From Nocardioides exalbidus (GTDB taxonomy: Bacteria; Actinomycetota; Actinomycetes; Propionibacteriales; Nocardioidaceae): a stretch of 64,000 bases of DNA. Below, piece by piece: positions 57,242-64,000 of this stretch. Every line of letters starts with the position of its first letter. Position 1 is the first letter of the stretch. The stretch is from the NCBI RefSeq assembly GCF_900105585.1, contig NZ_FNRT01000002.1, positions 310,001-374,000 of the forward strand. The letters are read 5' to 3'. Both the position numbers and the translations under genes were made by a program. The notes under the pieces were generated by a model, which was not told the DNA's origin, ran no database searches, and saw only the letters and a list, made by a program, of their open reading frames with translations.

Positions 57242-58525
57242 TCACCCCTGCTCGTCGGCGGCCTGCTGCATGGCGTCCACGACGTCCTGCGGGCTGGCCT
57301 GGCCGGCGAACATGAGGGCGATCTCGTCGTTCATGGCGCCCCCGATCGACTCGCCGAAGGCGGTGTCGAAGTAGAGCTGGACGAAGGGCGCGTCGTCACG
57401 GACCTGGATCAGGTCCGCGAGCACCGGGTCGCTGACGGCGTCCGTCGCGGCCGGGAGGGTGGGCAGGCCCATGTCGTTCTCGGCGAAGCCCCTCTGGACG
57501 TCCTCGCTCAGCAGGTACTTCACCAGGTCGACGGCAGCGTCGGGCGCGTCCTGCGCGACGGCCCACGCGTCTCCGCCCCCGAGCGCGGCGGCCGGGTCGC
57601 CGGCACCGCCCTCGACCGCGGGGAACGGGAACCAGCCGGTCTTCGCCCCGAGTCCCTTGCCGTCGTCGGTCAGGCCCTGCATCACGCCGGGCTCCCAGTG
57701 GCCCTGCATCTCGCTGGCCACCTTCCCGGTGGCGAGCAGGCCCGATGCCGAGGTGGCGCCCTCCTGTGCCGGTGTGGCGAGGAAGCCCTTGTTGAACGGT
57801 TCGGTGCCGATGAGGTCCTGGACCACCTCCCCCGCCTCGACGAAGCACGGGTCGGAGAAGTCCAGGTCGGTCACGGCCTGGGTGAGCACGTCCTGGCTGC
57901 AGGTCCGCACGGCGGCGTAGTACCAGTAGTGCGCGGCCGGCCACTTGTCCCCCGCGCCCAGGGACAGCGGGGTCATGCCGTCGGCCTTCAGGTCGGCGTT
58001 GACCGCCTCCCACTCGGACATCGTCGTGGGCGGCTCGACGCCCGCTGCGGCGAAGTCGTCGGTGTTGTACCAGACCCCGACGACTCCCAGGGAGAACGGC
58101 AGCGCGTAGGTGCGGTCGTCGACCTGCCACCCGGCGACGGAACCGCCGATGGCCTCGATCTCGTCGGCAGCGTCCTCGGTCAGGTCGCGGGTCAGGCCGG
58201 CGTCGACGTGGGCGGCGAGCTCACCGCCGCCGCGCTCCATGTAGACGTCGGGCATGTCGCCGCTCTGGAAGGCGGCGGCGAGCTTGTCGACCATGTCCTC
58301 GTGGGCCATCGCCGTGACCTCGACGGTGGTGCCGGGGTGGTCGGCCTCGAAGTCCGCCGCGACCTTCTCGTAGTAGCCCTTGCCCGGTTCGTTGTTGGAG
58401 TTGTGCCACCACGTGATGGTGTTGTCGTCACCGCTGGCGGAGTCGTCACCGCCGCCGCAGGCAGCCGTCAACGACATCCCCACGCACAGCAGGGCAAGCG
58501 CCGCGCCTCGTGTCTGCTTCCGCAT
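57242..58525 (-). CDS. ABC sugar importer binding lipoprotein of glycoside operon
   Basis: A 427-residue family 1 solute-binding protein. The signal peptide ends in the lipobox LTAAC (lipidated Cys23). The mature part has ITWWHNSNNEPGKGYYEKVAADFE, DMPDVYMERGGGELAAHV, YALPFSLGVVGVWYNTDDF and GHWEPGVMQGLTDDGKG, similar to xylobiose/cellobiose-type binding proteins (BxlE/CebE group); the exact sugar is unknown. First gene of the operon; GAGG lies about 7 nt before the ATG. An operator-like palindrome is centred about 90 bp upstream. Confidence 0.9.
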   Translation of the reverse strand: MRKQTRGAALALLCVGMSLTAACGGGDDSASGDDNTITWWHNSNNEPGKGYYEKVAADFEADHPGTTVEVTAMAHEDMVDKLAAAFQSGDMPDVYMERGGGELAAHVDAGLTRDLTEDAADEIEAIGGSVAGWQVDDRTYALPFSLGVVGVWYNTDDFAAAGVEPPTTMSEWEAVNADLKADGMTPLSLGAGDKWPAAHYWYYAAVRTCSQDVLTQAVTDLDFSDPCFVEAGEVVQDLIGTEPFNKGFLATPAQEGATSASGLLATGKVASEMQGHWEPGVMQGLTDDGKGLGAKTGWFPFPAVEGGAGDPAAALGGGDAWAVAQDAPDAAVDLVKYLLSEDVQRGFAENDMGLPTLPAATDAVSDPVLADLIQVRDDAPFVQLYFDTAFGESIGGAMNDEIALMFAGQASPQDVVDAMQQAADEQG

Positions 58526-58604
58526 CTCGATCGGTCCTCTCCGCCCACGCCCCTATGACGTAGGTCACACCTGTGCAGCGTGCAGCACGGCGAGCGGAGG
58601 TGTC

Positions 58605-58624
58605 AATCGATGTCGATAACGATT
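58605..58624. promoter_or_regulatory. LacI-type operator upstream of the glycoside operon
   Basis: AATCGATGTCGATAACGATT is an imperfect 20-bp palindrome (16 of 20 positions symmetric: AATCG arms, central TCGA). It lies 80 bp before the binding-protein start and 93 bp before the divergent protease gene. Size and CG-centred symmetry fit the LacI-family regulator encoded in the same operon. Confidence 0.6.
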
Positions 58625-58716
58625 TCCACACTGCTGTCCACGCGTCGCAGACGTCGGAGGGAGTCGATCTGGAGATTCGCCTGCGGCCCGGGGTACCGCA
58701 TCCCTAGCGTTCGCCC

Positions 58717-60561
58717 ATGCGTCGATCCGTCGGCAGCCGCATCGGCGCCACGTCAGCCCTGTCCCTGCTGCTCGCCGCGGGCGCGCTCGCCACGGTCCCC
58801 GGGACCGTGCAGGCCTCCGGGTCGTCCGTCGGGACGGCATCCGACGTCGACCTGCCGCGACCGGCGCGGGGTGCGAGCGCCGTACGCCTCCTCGGGGACC
58901 AGGTCGACGAGGCCGCCGCGCTCAACGGCATGACCGGTCCCGAGCTCGACGAGCTCCTCACGACCGACCGCACCGCCTGGCTCGACCTCGCGGGCCGCGT
59001 GTTCTTCAAAGAGAATGGCTTCTCCGCGCCCGCCACCGGACCCGTCGAAGCGGTCGCTCCCCTCGACCAGACTTTCGCGCTGCACAGCAAGGCGGACTCG
59101 GCCCGGACGATCTTCCTCGACTTCGACGGTGGCACCGCGAGCGGCACCAGCTGGCACGCCACCAACGCGTCCGTCCCGACGACCCAACCCGGCTGGGACC
59201 CCTCTGGCAATGGAGCCGCCTTCGACGACCTGGAGAAGGCGAAGATCCAGGCCGTCTGGGCGGCGGTGGCGGAGGACTACGCACCGTTCGACGTCGACGT
59301 CACGACGCAGGACCCCGGACCAAGCGCGATCCACCGGTCGAGCCCCGCCGACACCACCTACGGGTCGCACGTCCTGATCACGCCGAGCACCGGCGCGCAA
59401 TCGGCCATCTGTCGCGGCGGCTGCGGCGGGGTCGCCTACCTCCGGGCCTTCGGGCAGACGCAGGCGCCCGGCGGGGACGGCTACGGCTACTACCAGCCAG
59501 CCTGGGTCTTCCCCCAGTCGCTGTCCAATTCCTCCAAGGCCATCGCCGAGGCCGCCAGCCACGAGGTCGGGCACAACCTCGGCCTCGACCACGACGGCAG
59601 CTCGACCGGGAACCCGGACTACGACGCAGGACACGGCGCGTGGGCGCCGATCATGGGCGTCGGCTACTACAAGGCGATCAGCCAGTGGAGCAAGGGCGAC
59701 TACAACGGAGCCAACGAGCATCAGGACGATGTCGCGATCATCACCAGTGTCGTCGGGCTGCGCACCGACGAGGCGCCGCCGACGATCGTGGGCGCACCAG
59801 CGCTCCCCGGCTCGACGGCCTACATCGCCGCACGCGCCGACGTCGACACGTACGCCCTCGGCACCTGCTCCGGACCCGTGACCGTCGACGCCGAGCCGCT
59901 CGCGGCAGCCACGAACCTCGACATCGGACTGAGCCTCCTCGACGCGACCGGCCAGGTCGTCGCCAGTGCCGACCCGCCCTCGGCACAGGTCAGCGACACC
60001 ACCGCCTCGGGCATGGACGCCTCGCTCAGCCGGACACTGGCGTCGGGCCAGTACTACGTGGCGGTCGACGGCGTCGGCAACGGCACGTGGACCACGGGGT
60101 ACGACGACTACGGCTCGCTCGGCGCGTACACCCTGTCCCGCACCGGGAGCTGCGACGGTGTCGCCCCGGTCACGTGGACGCCCACACCGACGCCGACGCC
60201 GACCCCCACGACCCCGCCGGCCACCACCCCGACCACCCCGACGGTCCCGACCACCCCGCCGGGCTCGACGAGCTCGTCCCCGCCGGCACCCGCGACCCTG
60301 CGGGTCAAGGCGCCGGCGACCGCGAGGGCCGGGAGCCGTCCCAGGGTCGTGGTGACCGTGGACCGCGGATCGGTCGCCGCCACCGGCACGGTGGTGGTCA
60401 CGGCGGGGAAGAAGTCGTGGACGCTCGCCCTCTCGTCCGGCACCGCGAAGGTGCGGCTGCCGAGGGTGAAGGCGGGCAGGCTGCGGATCAGCGTCCGCTA
60501 CTCCGGCGACGCGACCACGCTGCCGGCGACGTCGACGTGGGTCATCAAGGTCAAGCGCTGA
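58717..60561 (+). CDS. Secreted metzincin-type zinc protease with PPC and Ig-like domains
   Basis: A 614-residue exported protein. After a signal peptide (cleavage near residue 33) and propeptide-like region comes a catalytic domain (about 120-345) with HEVGHNLGLDHD (His282 onwards, the zinc motif HExxHxxGxxHD) and the Met-turn PIMGVGYYKAISQWSKGDY. A PPC-type beta domain (about 350-475), a low-complexity Thr-Pro linker and a C-terminal Ig-like domain (about 530-610) follow. Probable role: extracellular protein or peptide degradation. It is divergent from the glycoside operon. Confidence 0.88.
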   Translation: MRRSVGSRIGATSALSLLLAAGALATVPGTVQASGSSVGTASDVDLPRPARGASAVRLLGDQVDEAAALNGMTGPELDELLTTDRTAWLDLAGRVFFKENGFSAPATGPVEAVAPLDQTFALHSKADSARTIFLDFDGGTASGTSWHATNASVPTTQPGWDPSGNGAAFDDLEKAKIQAVWAAVAEDYAPFDVDVTTQDPGPSAIHRSSPADTTYGSHVLITPSTGAQSAICRGGCGGVAYLRAFGQTQAPGGDGYGYYQPAWVFPQSLSNSSKAIAEAASHEVGHNLGLDHDGSSTGNPDYDAGHGAWAPIMGVGYYKAISQWSKGDYNGANEHQDDVAIITSVVGLRTDEAPPTIVGAPALPGSTAYIAARADVDTYALGTCSGPVTVDAEPLAAATNLDIGLSLLDATGQVVASADPPSAQVSDTTASGMDASLSRTLASGQYYVAVDGVGNGTWTTGYDDYGSLGAYTLSRTGSCDGVAPVTWTPTPTPTPTPTTPPATTPTTPTVPTTPPGSTSSSPPAPATLRVKAPATARAGSRPRVVVTVDRGSVAATGTVVVTAGKKSWTLALSSGTAKVRLPRVKAGRLRISVRYSGDATTLPATSTWVIKVKR

Positions 60562-60640
60562 CCGGAGACCAGAACGGCGATCCACACCCCCGCACGTGAC
60601 GAGCGTCCCCTACTCTGGGCCGCACCACCAAGGGGAGCCA

Positions 60641-62155
60641 GTGCTGGACGAGACCGACACCGCCAGGCCGCGCGACGGCCTCGCGATCCTTGCCGAGGGC
60701 GTGGACGCGCTCGCCGAGTTCGGGGGCGAGGACGCCTACGAGCTCCTGCAGGAGGTGGCCCGTGTCGCAGCCGGCTCCGACGCCGCGCACACCGGGATCG
60801 GTCGCAACCAGGGGATGGTCGACACCGTCGGGGTCCTGCTCGCCGCCCACATGCGCGCCTCGGCCAGGCGCCGGGTCGAGCGCCGCCGGACCCAGCTCCG
60901 CAACGCCGTGGCCGAGGTGGTGGAGGCGGCCGTCAAGGACCGTGACGTCGAGAGGGTGATCTCGGAAGCGGTCCGCGTCCTCCAGCGCGTGATGGACAGC
61001 CAGCTCGCCACGATCCAGGCCTTCGGGTCCGACGACCCGATGAGCGCCGGTCGCGACTACGGCGCGTCCCACCCCCCGGAGGTCGAGGACCTCATCACGC
61101 CGGAGGTCGTCGAGCGCGCCGGTCTGGCGGCCCAGGTCTGCTGGGAGCGGCAGACGGCCTCGCTGCACCACCTCGACGAGCCCGACGCCGAGCCGTTGAC
61201 GACACCGGAGGGGCGCGACTTCGCCCTGGGCTTCATGCGGACGCTCGGGGCCAGGGAGATGCTGCTCGCGCCGCTCGGCGCCGACGGCCGGTGCGTCGGG
61301 TGGATCGTGCTCACCCGCGCCGACGGCCACGAGCCGTTCAGCCTCGACGACGTCGACGCCGTCCTGGCGATCGGCCGCGAGGTCGGCAACGCCGTCCGCC
61401 ACGCGCAGGCCTTCGAGCGGCAGGTCGAGCTCATCGACCAGCTGCGCGAGCTGAGCAACTACAAGAGCTGGTTCACCGCGACCCTGGCCCACCAGCTCCG
61501 CAACCCGTTGACCAGCATCAGCCTGCACCTGGACGAGCTGACCGCCCTCCGCGACGGCCGCGCCGGGACGCCGGCGGAGGTGAGCGGAGGGCTCGAGGCG
61601 ATCGAGCGCTCCGCCCGCATCATCGAGGACAGTGTCGAGTCGCTCCTGTCGCTCGCCCGCCTGGAGGAGCCCGGCAAGCCGGCGGCGCGGGAGCTCGTCG
61701 ACCTCGACCTGCTGGTGATGCGCTGCGCCGACGCCTACGAACGCATCGCCCGCTCGGGTGGCGTCGAGCTCGAGACCTCCGACGTGGCTGCCGGGACGCA
61801 GGTGACCGGCGACGCCGGCGAGCTCGAGATGATCGTCGACAACGTCCTGGGCAACGCCGTGAAGTACAGCTCGGCGGGAGGCGTCGTACGCCTGGGCGTG
61901 TGCGCGGACGGCGACGGCACGCTGCTCACCTGCTCCGACGACGGCATCGGCATGGGCGAGCACGACCTGGCCCTGATGTTCAGCCCGTTCCACCGGGCGA
62001 CCGAGGCCCACGACCGCCGGATCCCCGGCTCCGGCCTGGGCCTCGCCATCGTCAAGGCCGCGGTCGACCGGCACGGCGGGACGATCCGGGCCGACTCGGC
62101 GCCGGGCCGCGGGACGCGCATCGAGATCAGGCTGCCGACGCTGACGCGCGGCTGA
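60641..62155 (+). CDS. Soluble GAF-domain sensor histidine kinase (orphan)
   Basis: A 504-residue kinase without membrane spans. A helical N-terminus (LLAEGVDALAEFGGEDAYELL) and a GAF-like domain (about 115-265; IQAFGSDDPMSAGRDYGASH, MLLAPLGADGRCVGWIVLTRA) precede the HisKA box LAHQLRNPLTS (phospho-His about 284) and the HATPase domain with NVLGNAVKYS, DDGIGM, GSGLGLAIVK and GRGTRIEIRL. GTG 60641 has AAGGGGAG about 7 nt upstream. No response regulator gene is adjacent. Confidence 0.9.
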   Translation: MLDETDTARPRDGLAILAEGVDALAEFGGEDAYELLQEVARVAAGSDAAHTGIGRNQGMVDTVGVLLAAHMRASARRRVERRRTQLRNAVAEVVEAAVKDRDVERVISEAVRVLQRVMDSQLATIQAFGSDDPMSAGRDYGASHPPEVEDLITPEVVERAGLAAQVCWERQTASLHHLDEPDAEPLTTPEGRDFALGFMRTLGAREMLLAPLGADGRCVGWIVLTRADGHEPFSLDDVDAVLAIGREVGNAVRHAQAFERQVELIDQLRELSNYKSWFTATLAHQLRNPLTSISLHLDELTALRDGRAGTPAEVSGGLEAIERSARIIEDSVESLLSLARLEEPGKPAARELVDLDLLVMRCADAYERIARSGGVELETSDVAAGTQVTGDAGELEMIVDNVLGNAVKYSSAGGVVRLGVCADGDGTLLTCSDDGIGMGEHDLALMFSPFHRATEAHDRRIPGSGLGLAIVKAAVDRHGGTIRADSAPGRGTRIEIRLPTLTRG

Positions 62156-62161
62156 GGGACC

Positions 62162-62809
62162 TCAGTCGAGCAGGTCCACCAGTGGGCGCGCGTCGTCGTG
62201 CACCTCGACCGCCCCGGCGCTGCGGAGCTCCGCGGCGTCGTGGGTGGTCGTGATCCCGTGCACGCGCCGCACACCGGCGGCGAGCGCGGCGCGGATGCCC
62301 GCGGGCGAGTCCTCGGCCGCCACCGCCGCGGCGGGGTCGACGCCGAGGCGCTCGCAGGCGAGCGCGAAGCCCTCCGGATCGGGCTTGCCTGCCGACACGT
62401 CGAGCGCGGTGACGACCAGGTCGACGCTGCCGACACCGAGCCCGAGCGAGGCCAGGGAGCGCTCGACCCACGAGGGTGGAGCACTCGTGACGATCGCGAC
62501 GGGCGTGCCCGTGGCGCGGGCGCCGAGGATCAGCTCACGGGCACCCGCCACGGGGTCGGGATCCTCGTCGGGGACGTGCTCGAGGATCTCGTCGAGCACG
62601 GCCTGCGGGTCGTGGCCGGACCACGGGCCGGGTTCGGCCTCGAGCACGTCGAGCGCTCTGCGGCCGGTGAAGATGGTCAGGTCGGGGACGTCCCAGCCCT
62701 TCTCCGCGAAGTAGATCCGGTAGCCCTCGCGGTGCAGGGGCTCGGAGTTGACGAGGGTGCCGTCGAGGTCGAGCAGGAGTGCCGAGATGCCCGCGGGGGC
62801 GCCCGTCAT
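62162..62809 (-). CDS. HAD-family phosphatase (beta-phosphoglucomutase-like)
   Basis: A 215-residue HAD-IA hydrolase: LLLDLDGTLVNSEPLHREGY with nucleophile and acid Asp in DLDGT, IVTSAPPSWVERSLASL (motif II), SAGKPDPEGFALA (motif III Lys) and VAAEDSPAGIRAALAAGV (motif IV). It could dephosphorylate sugar phosphates made by the PTS next door. ATG 62809 overlaps the EIIA stop by 4 nt (ATGA), so they form an operon. Confidence 0.9.
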   Translation of the reverse strand: MTGAPAGISALLLDLDGTLVNSEPLHREGYRIYFAEKGWDVPDLTIFTGRRALDVLEAEPGPWSGHDPQAVLDEILEHVPDEDPDPVAGARELILGARATGTPVAIVTSAPPSWVERSLASLGLGVGSVDLVVTALDVSAGKPDPEGFALACERLGVDPAAAVAAEDSPAGIRAALAAGVRRVHGITTTHDAAELRSAGAVEVHDDARPLVDLLD

Positions 62810-63264
62810 GCGGTGCCGAACAGCAGGTCGCCCGCGACCACGTCGCCGCCGATCGCGTCGCTCGAGACCGAGCCCTTCGGGGCGTCCATCAGCACGACCG
62901 GCACCACGGGCGACACGTCCTGGCCGCCGGCGGTCGCGGGGAGGGCGGACGGGTCCCACGTGATCATCGGGTCGCCGGCGGCGACCTCGCTGCCCTGCTC
63001 GGCGACGACCTCGAAGCCCTCGCCGTCGAGGCGGACCGTGTTGATGCCGAGGTGGACCAGGACGCCGACGCCGTCCCCCATCACCACGAAGGCGTGGGGC
63101 ATCACCTTGAGCACCTTGCCGGCGATCGGCGACACGACGGTGACCGGGCCGGCGGCCGGCTCGATGGCCACGCCGGGGCCGACCATCTCCTCGGCGAAGA
63201 CCGGGTCGGGGACATCGACCATGGCGATGACCCTCCCCGCGCACGGGGACAGCACGTCGGTCAC
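62806..63264 (-). CDS. crr: PTS glucose-type EIIA domain protein
   Basis: A 152-residue EIIA-Glc-family protein with an early barrel (VLSPCAGRVIAMVDVPDPVFA, VEPAAG...VVSPIAGKV), MPHAFVV with the first conserved His57, and LVHLGINTV with the phosphorylated His71. It passes phosphate from HPr to EIIB. GTG 63264 overlaps the EIIB stop (GTGA). The longer open frame upstream reads as antisense shadow. The EIIC channel is not in the window. Confidence 0.9.
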   Translation of the reverse strand: MTDVLSPCAGRVIAMVDVPDPVFAEEMVGPGVAIEPAAGPVTVVSPIAGKVLKVMPHAFVVMGDGVGVLVHLGINTVRLDGEGFEVVAEQGSEVAAGDPMITWDPSALPATAGGQDVSPVVPVVLMDAPKGSVSSDAIGGDVVAGDLLFGTA

Positions 63265-63494
63265 ATCAGGTCCTCGATGTCGTCGGCGAGGTTGTCCGCC
63301 TCCGGGCCGACGACGACTTGGACGACGGTGCCGCTCGCCATCACGCCGTGCGCGCCGGCGGCCTTGAGGGCGGCCTGGTCCACGAGGGCCCCGTCCTTGA
63401 CCTCGGTGCGGAGCCGGGTGATGCACGCCTCGATCTCGACCACGTTGTCGGCTCCGCCGAGTCCGGCCAGGATCTGCTCTGCCTTGCTGCTCAT
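63261..63494 (-). CDS. PTS glucose/GlcNAc-type EIIB domain protein
   Basis: A 77-residue EIIB domain: QILAGLGGADNVVEIEACITRLRTEV with the phosphorylated Cys24 and the Arg-rich loop typical for the glucose/N-acetylglucosamine/sucrose family, then AHGVMASGTVVQVVVG. In Streptomyces the comparable NagF EIIB is regulated by DasR. ATG 63494 lies 86 bp from a dre-like site and 138 bp from a divergent DasR-like gene. Confidence 0.9.
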   Translation of the reverse strand: MSSKAEQILAGLGGADNVVEIEACITRLRTEVKDGALVDQAALKAAGAHGVMASGTVVQVVVGPEADNLADDIEDLM

Positions 63495-63579
63495 GTCGTG
63501 TGCCTTTCGTCCGGTGACACCGGGTCGACCGTGTGGGGTTGTCCTTGACAACTCGACCGCGCCACCACCATGCTCGTCA

Positions 63580-63595
63580 ACTGGTACGTACCAGA
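63580..63595. promoter_or_regulatory. dre-like palindrome (DasR-type operator)
   Basis: ACTGGT-ACGT-ACCAGA contains the 14-bp perfect palindrome CTGGTACGTACCAG (63581-63594). The half-sites ACTGGT/ACCAG equal those of the Streptomyces DasR site (ACTGGT-CTAG-ACCAGT), with the same spacing. It lies between the divergent PTS cluster and the GntR/DasR-like gene and probably controls both. Confidence 0.7.
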
Positions 63596-63631
63596 CCGTA
63601 CCAATACGGACCACCGATGGTAAGGCGGCGC

Positions 63632-64000
63632 ATGGCCCGCAGGATCGACGACGGCCCGCGGCCCAAGCACGTCCAGCTGAGCGACGTGCTGGCCGAGCTC
63701 GCGACCCGCGACCTCGGTCCCGACGCGGCCATCCCGTCCGAGCGCGACCTGATGGCGACGTACGACGTCTCGCGCGCCACCGTGCGCAAGGCGATCGACA
63801 GCCTCGTCGCGGGGGCCTGCTCCACCGGATCCAGGGCAAGGGCACCTTCGTCGCGCGTCCCCGCGTCGAGAGCCACCTGCACCTGGCGTCGTTCTCCGAC
63901 GACATGCGCCGTCGCGGTCTCGAGCCCTCCACGCGCCTGATGCTCGTCGACGAGGAGCGGCCGCCCGCCGAGGTGGCCCGCTCGCTGCGCCTCGGCGCCC
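63632..64000 (+). pseudogene. dasR: DasR-like GntR/UTRA regulator, frameshifted and cut by the window end
   Basis: The N-terminal winged helix reads MARRIDDGPRPKHVQLSDVL, PSERDLMATYDVSRATVRKAIDSLVA, as in DasR/GntR-HutC proteins. After SLVA the frame fails in a run of five G at 63811-63815: reading on in the next frame gives GLLHRIQGKGTFVARPRVE, SHLHLASFSDDMRRRGLEPS and AEVARSLRLGA, the expected continuation into the UTRA domain. One missing G (GCG GGG GGC or GCG GAG GGC expected) explains this. It is either a sequencing error in a homopolymer or a real frameshift. The gene runs off the right edge. Confidence 0.75.

Overview
This window is chromosomal DNA of a very GC-rich actinobacterium. 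GTG starts are common, 4-nt start/stop overlaps are frequent, and -10 boxes often sit 6-9 nt before the start codon, which suggests leaderless mRNAs. The gene content (AldO-type oxidase, MsiK-like ATPase, DUF1707, DUF4245, PhoH2, MMPL/TetR) fits Nocardioidaceae and most resembles Nocardioides. That placement is inference, not a database result. I see no rRNA, tRNA, CRISPR array, prophage or complete IS element.

Layout. Positions 1-12000 are mostly housekeeping: exonuclease III, MFS exporter with a divergent GlxA/AraC regulator, RmuC, a YrdC/YciO protein, IspH, XseA/XseB, GlpX and two alpha/beta hydrolases. A striking 180-bp mirror array (three 31-bp-spaced repeats forward, three inverted) lies at 5126-5305. 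Positions 12000-20600 hold carbohydrate genes: galactokinase, a complete LpqY/SugABC-like importer, an amylosucrase-like GH13 enzyme and a stand-alone MsiK-like ATPase. Positions 20700-26900 carry a DUF1707 protein, a flavoprotein, a PEP-mutase/isocitrate-lyase family enzyme and a TetR-MMPL unit with two near-identical 23-bp operators. Positions 26900-32700 hold a PotD/FbpA-type ABC importer, whose first permease seems to start at CTG, and a class I fumarase.

The most interesting part is 32700-35650. Two paralogous CarH/LitR-type B12-binding MerR photoreceptors, both with the W-x9-EH and HxxG cobalamin motifs, surround a 76-codon membrane protein and lie next to a secreted HNH-like nuclease. 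Three pairs of TGTCCA elements, each spaced exactly 11 bp, sit in their intergenic regions. This looks like a light/adenosylcobalamin-controlled locus without carotenoid genes nearby.

Positions 35700-47900 carry a spermidine-synthase-like protein, a lipoprotein PBP, an ArsR/SRPBCC pair, FumC, a DUF4396 membrane protein behind a copper-type (CsoR-like) palindrome, a methyltransferase, a GNAT enzyme, a transglycosylase-like protein, PhoH2, a cis-prenyltransferase and TrhA. A 233-bp inverted-repeat element (47188-47420) follows. Positions 47500-50000 hold two membrane proteins and a glycosyltransferase.

Positions 50019-58525 are one seven-gene, overlap-coupled glycoside operon: SBP, two permeases, LacI, GH3, polysaccharide deacetylase-like protein and alditol oxidase. 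It has no ATPase of its own, so the MsiK-like protein may power it. The right end has a secreted metzincin protease, an orphan histidine kinase and a HAD/EIIA/EIIB PTS cluster. Divergent to that cluster is a DasR-like regulator, behind a dre-like palindrome, with an apparent 1-nt frameshift.
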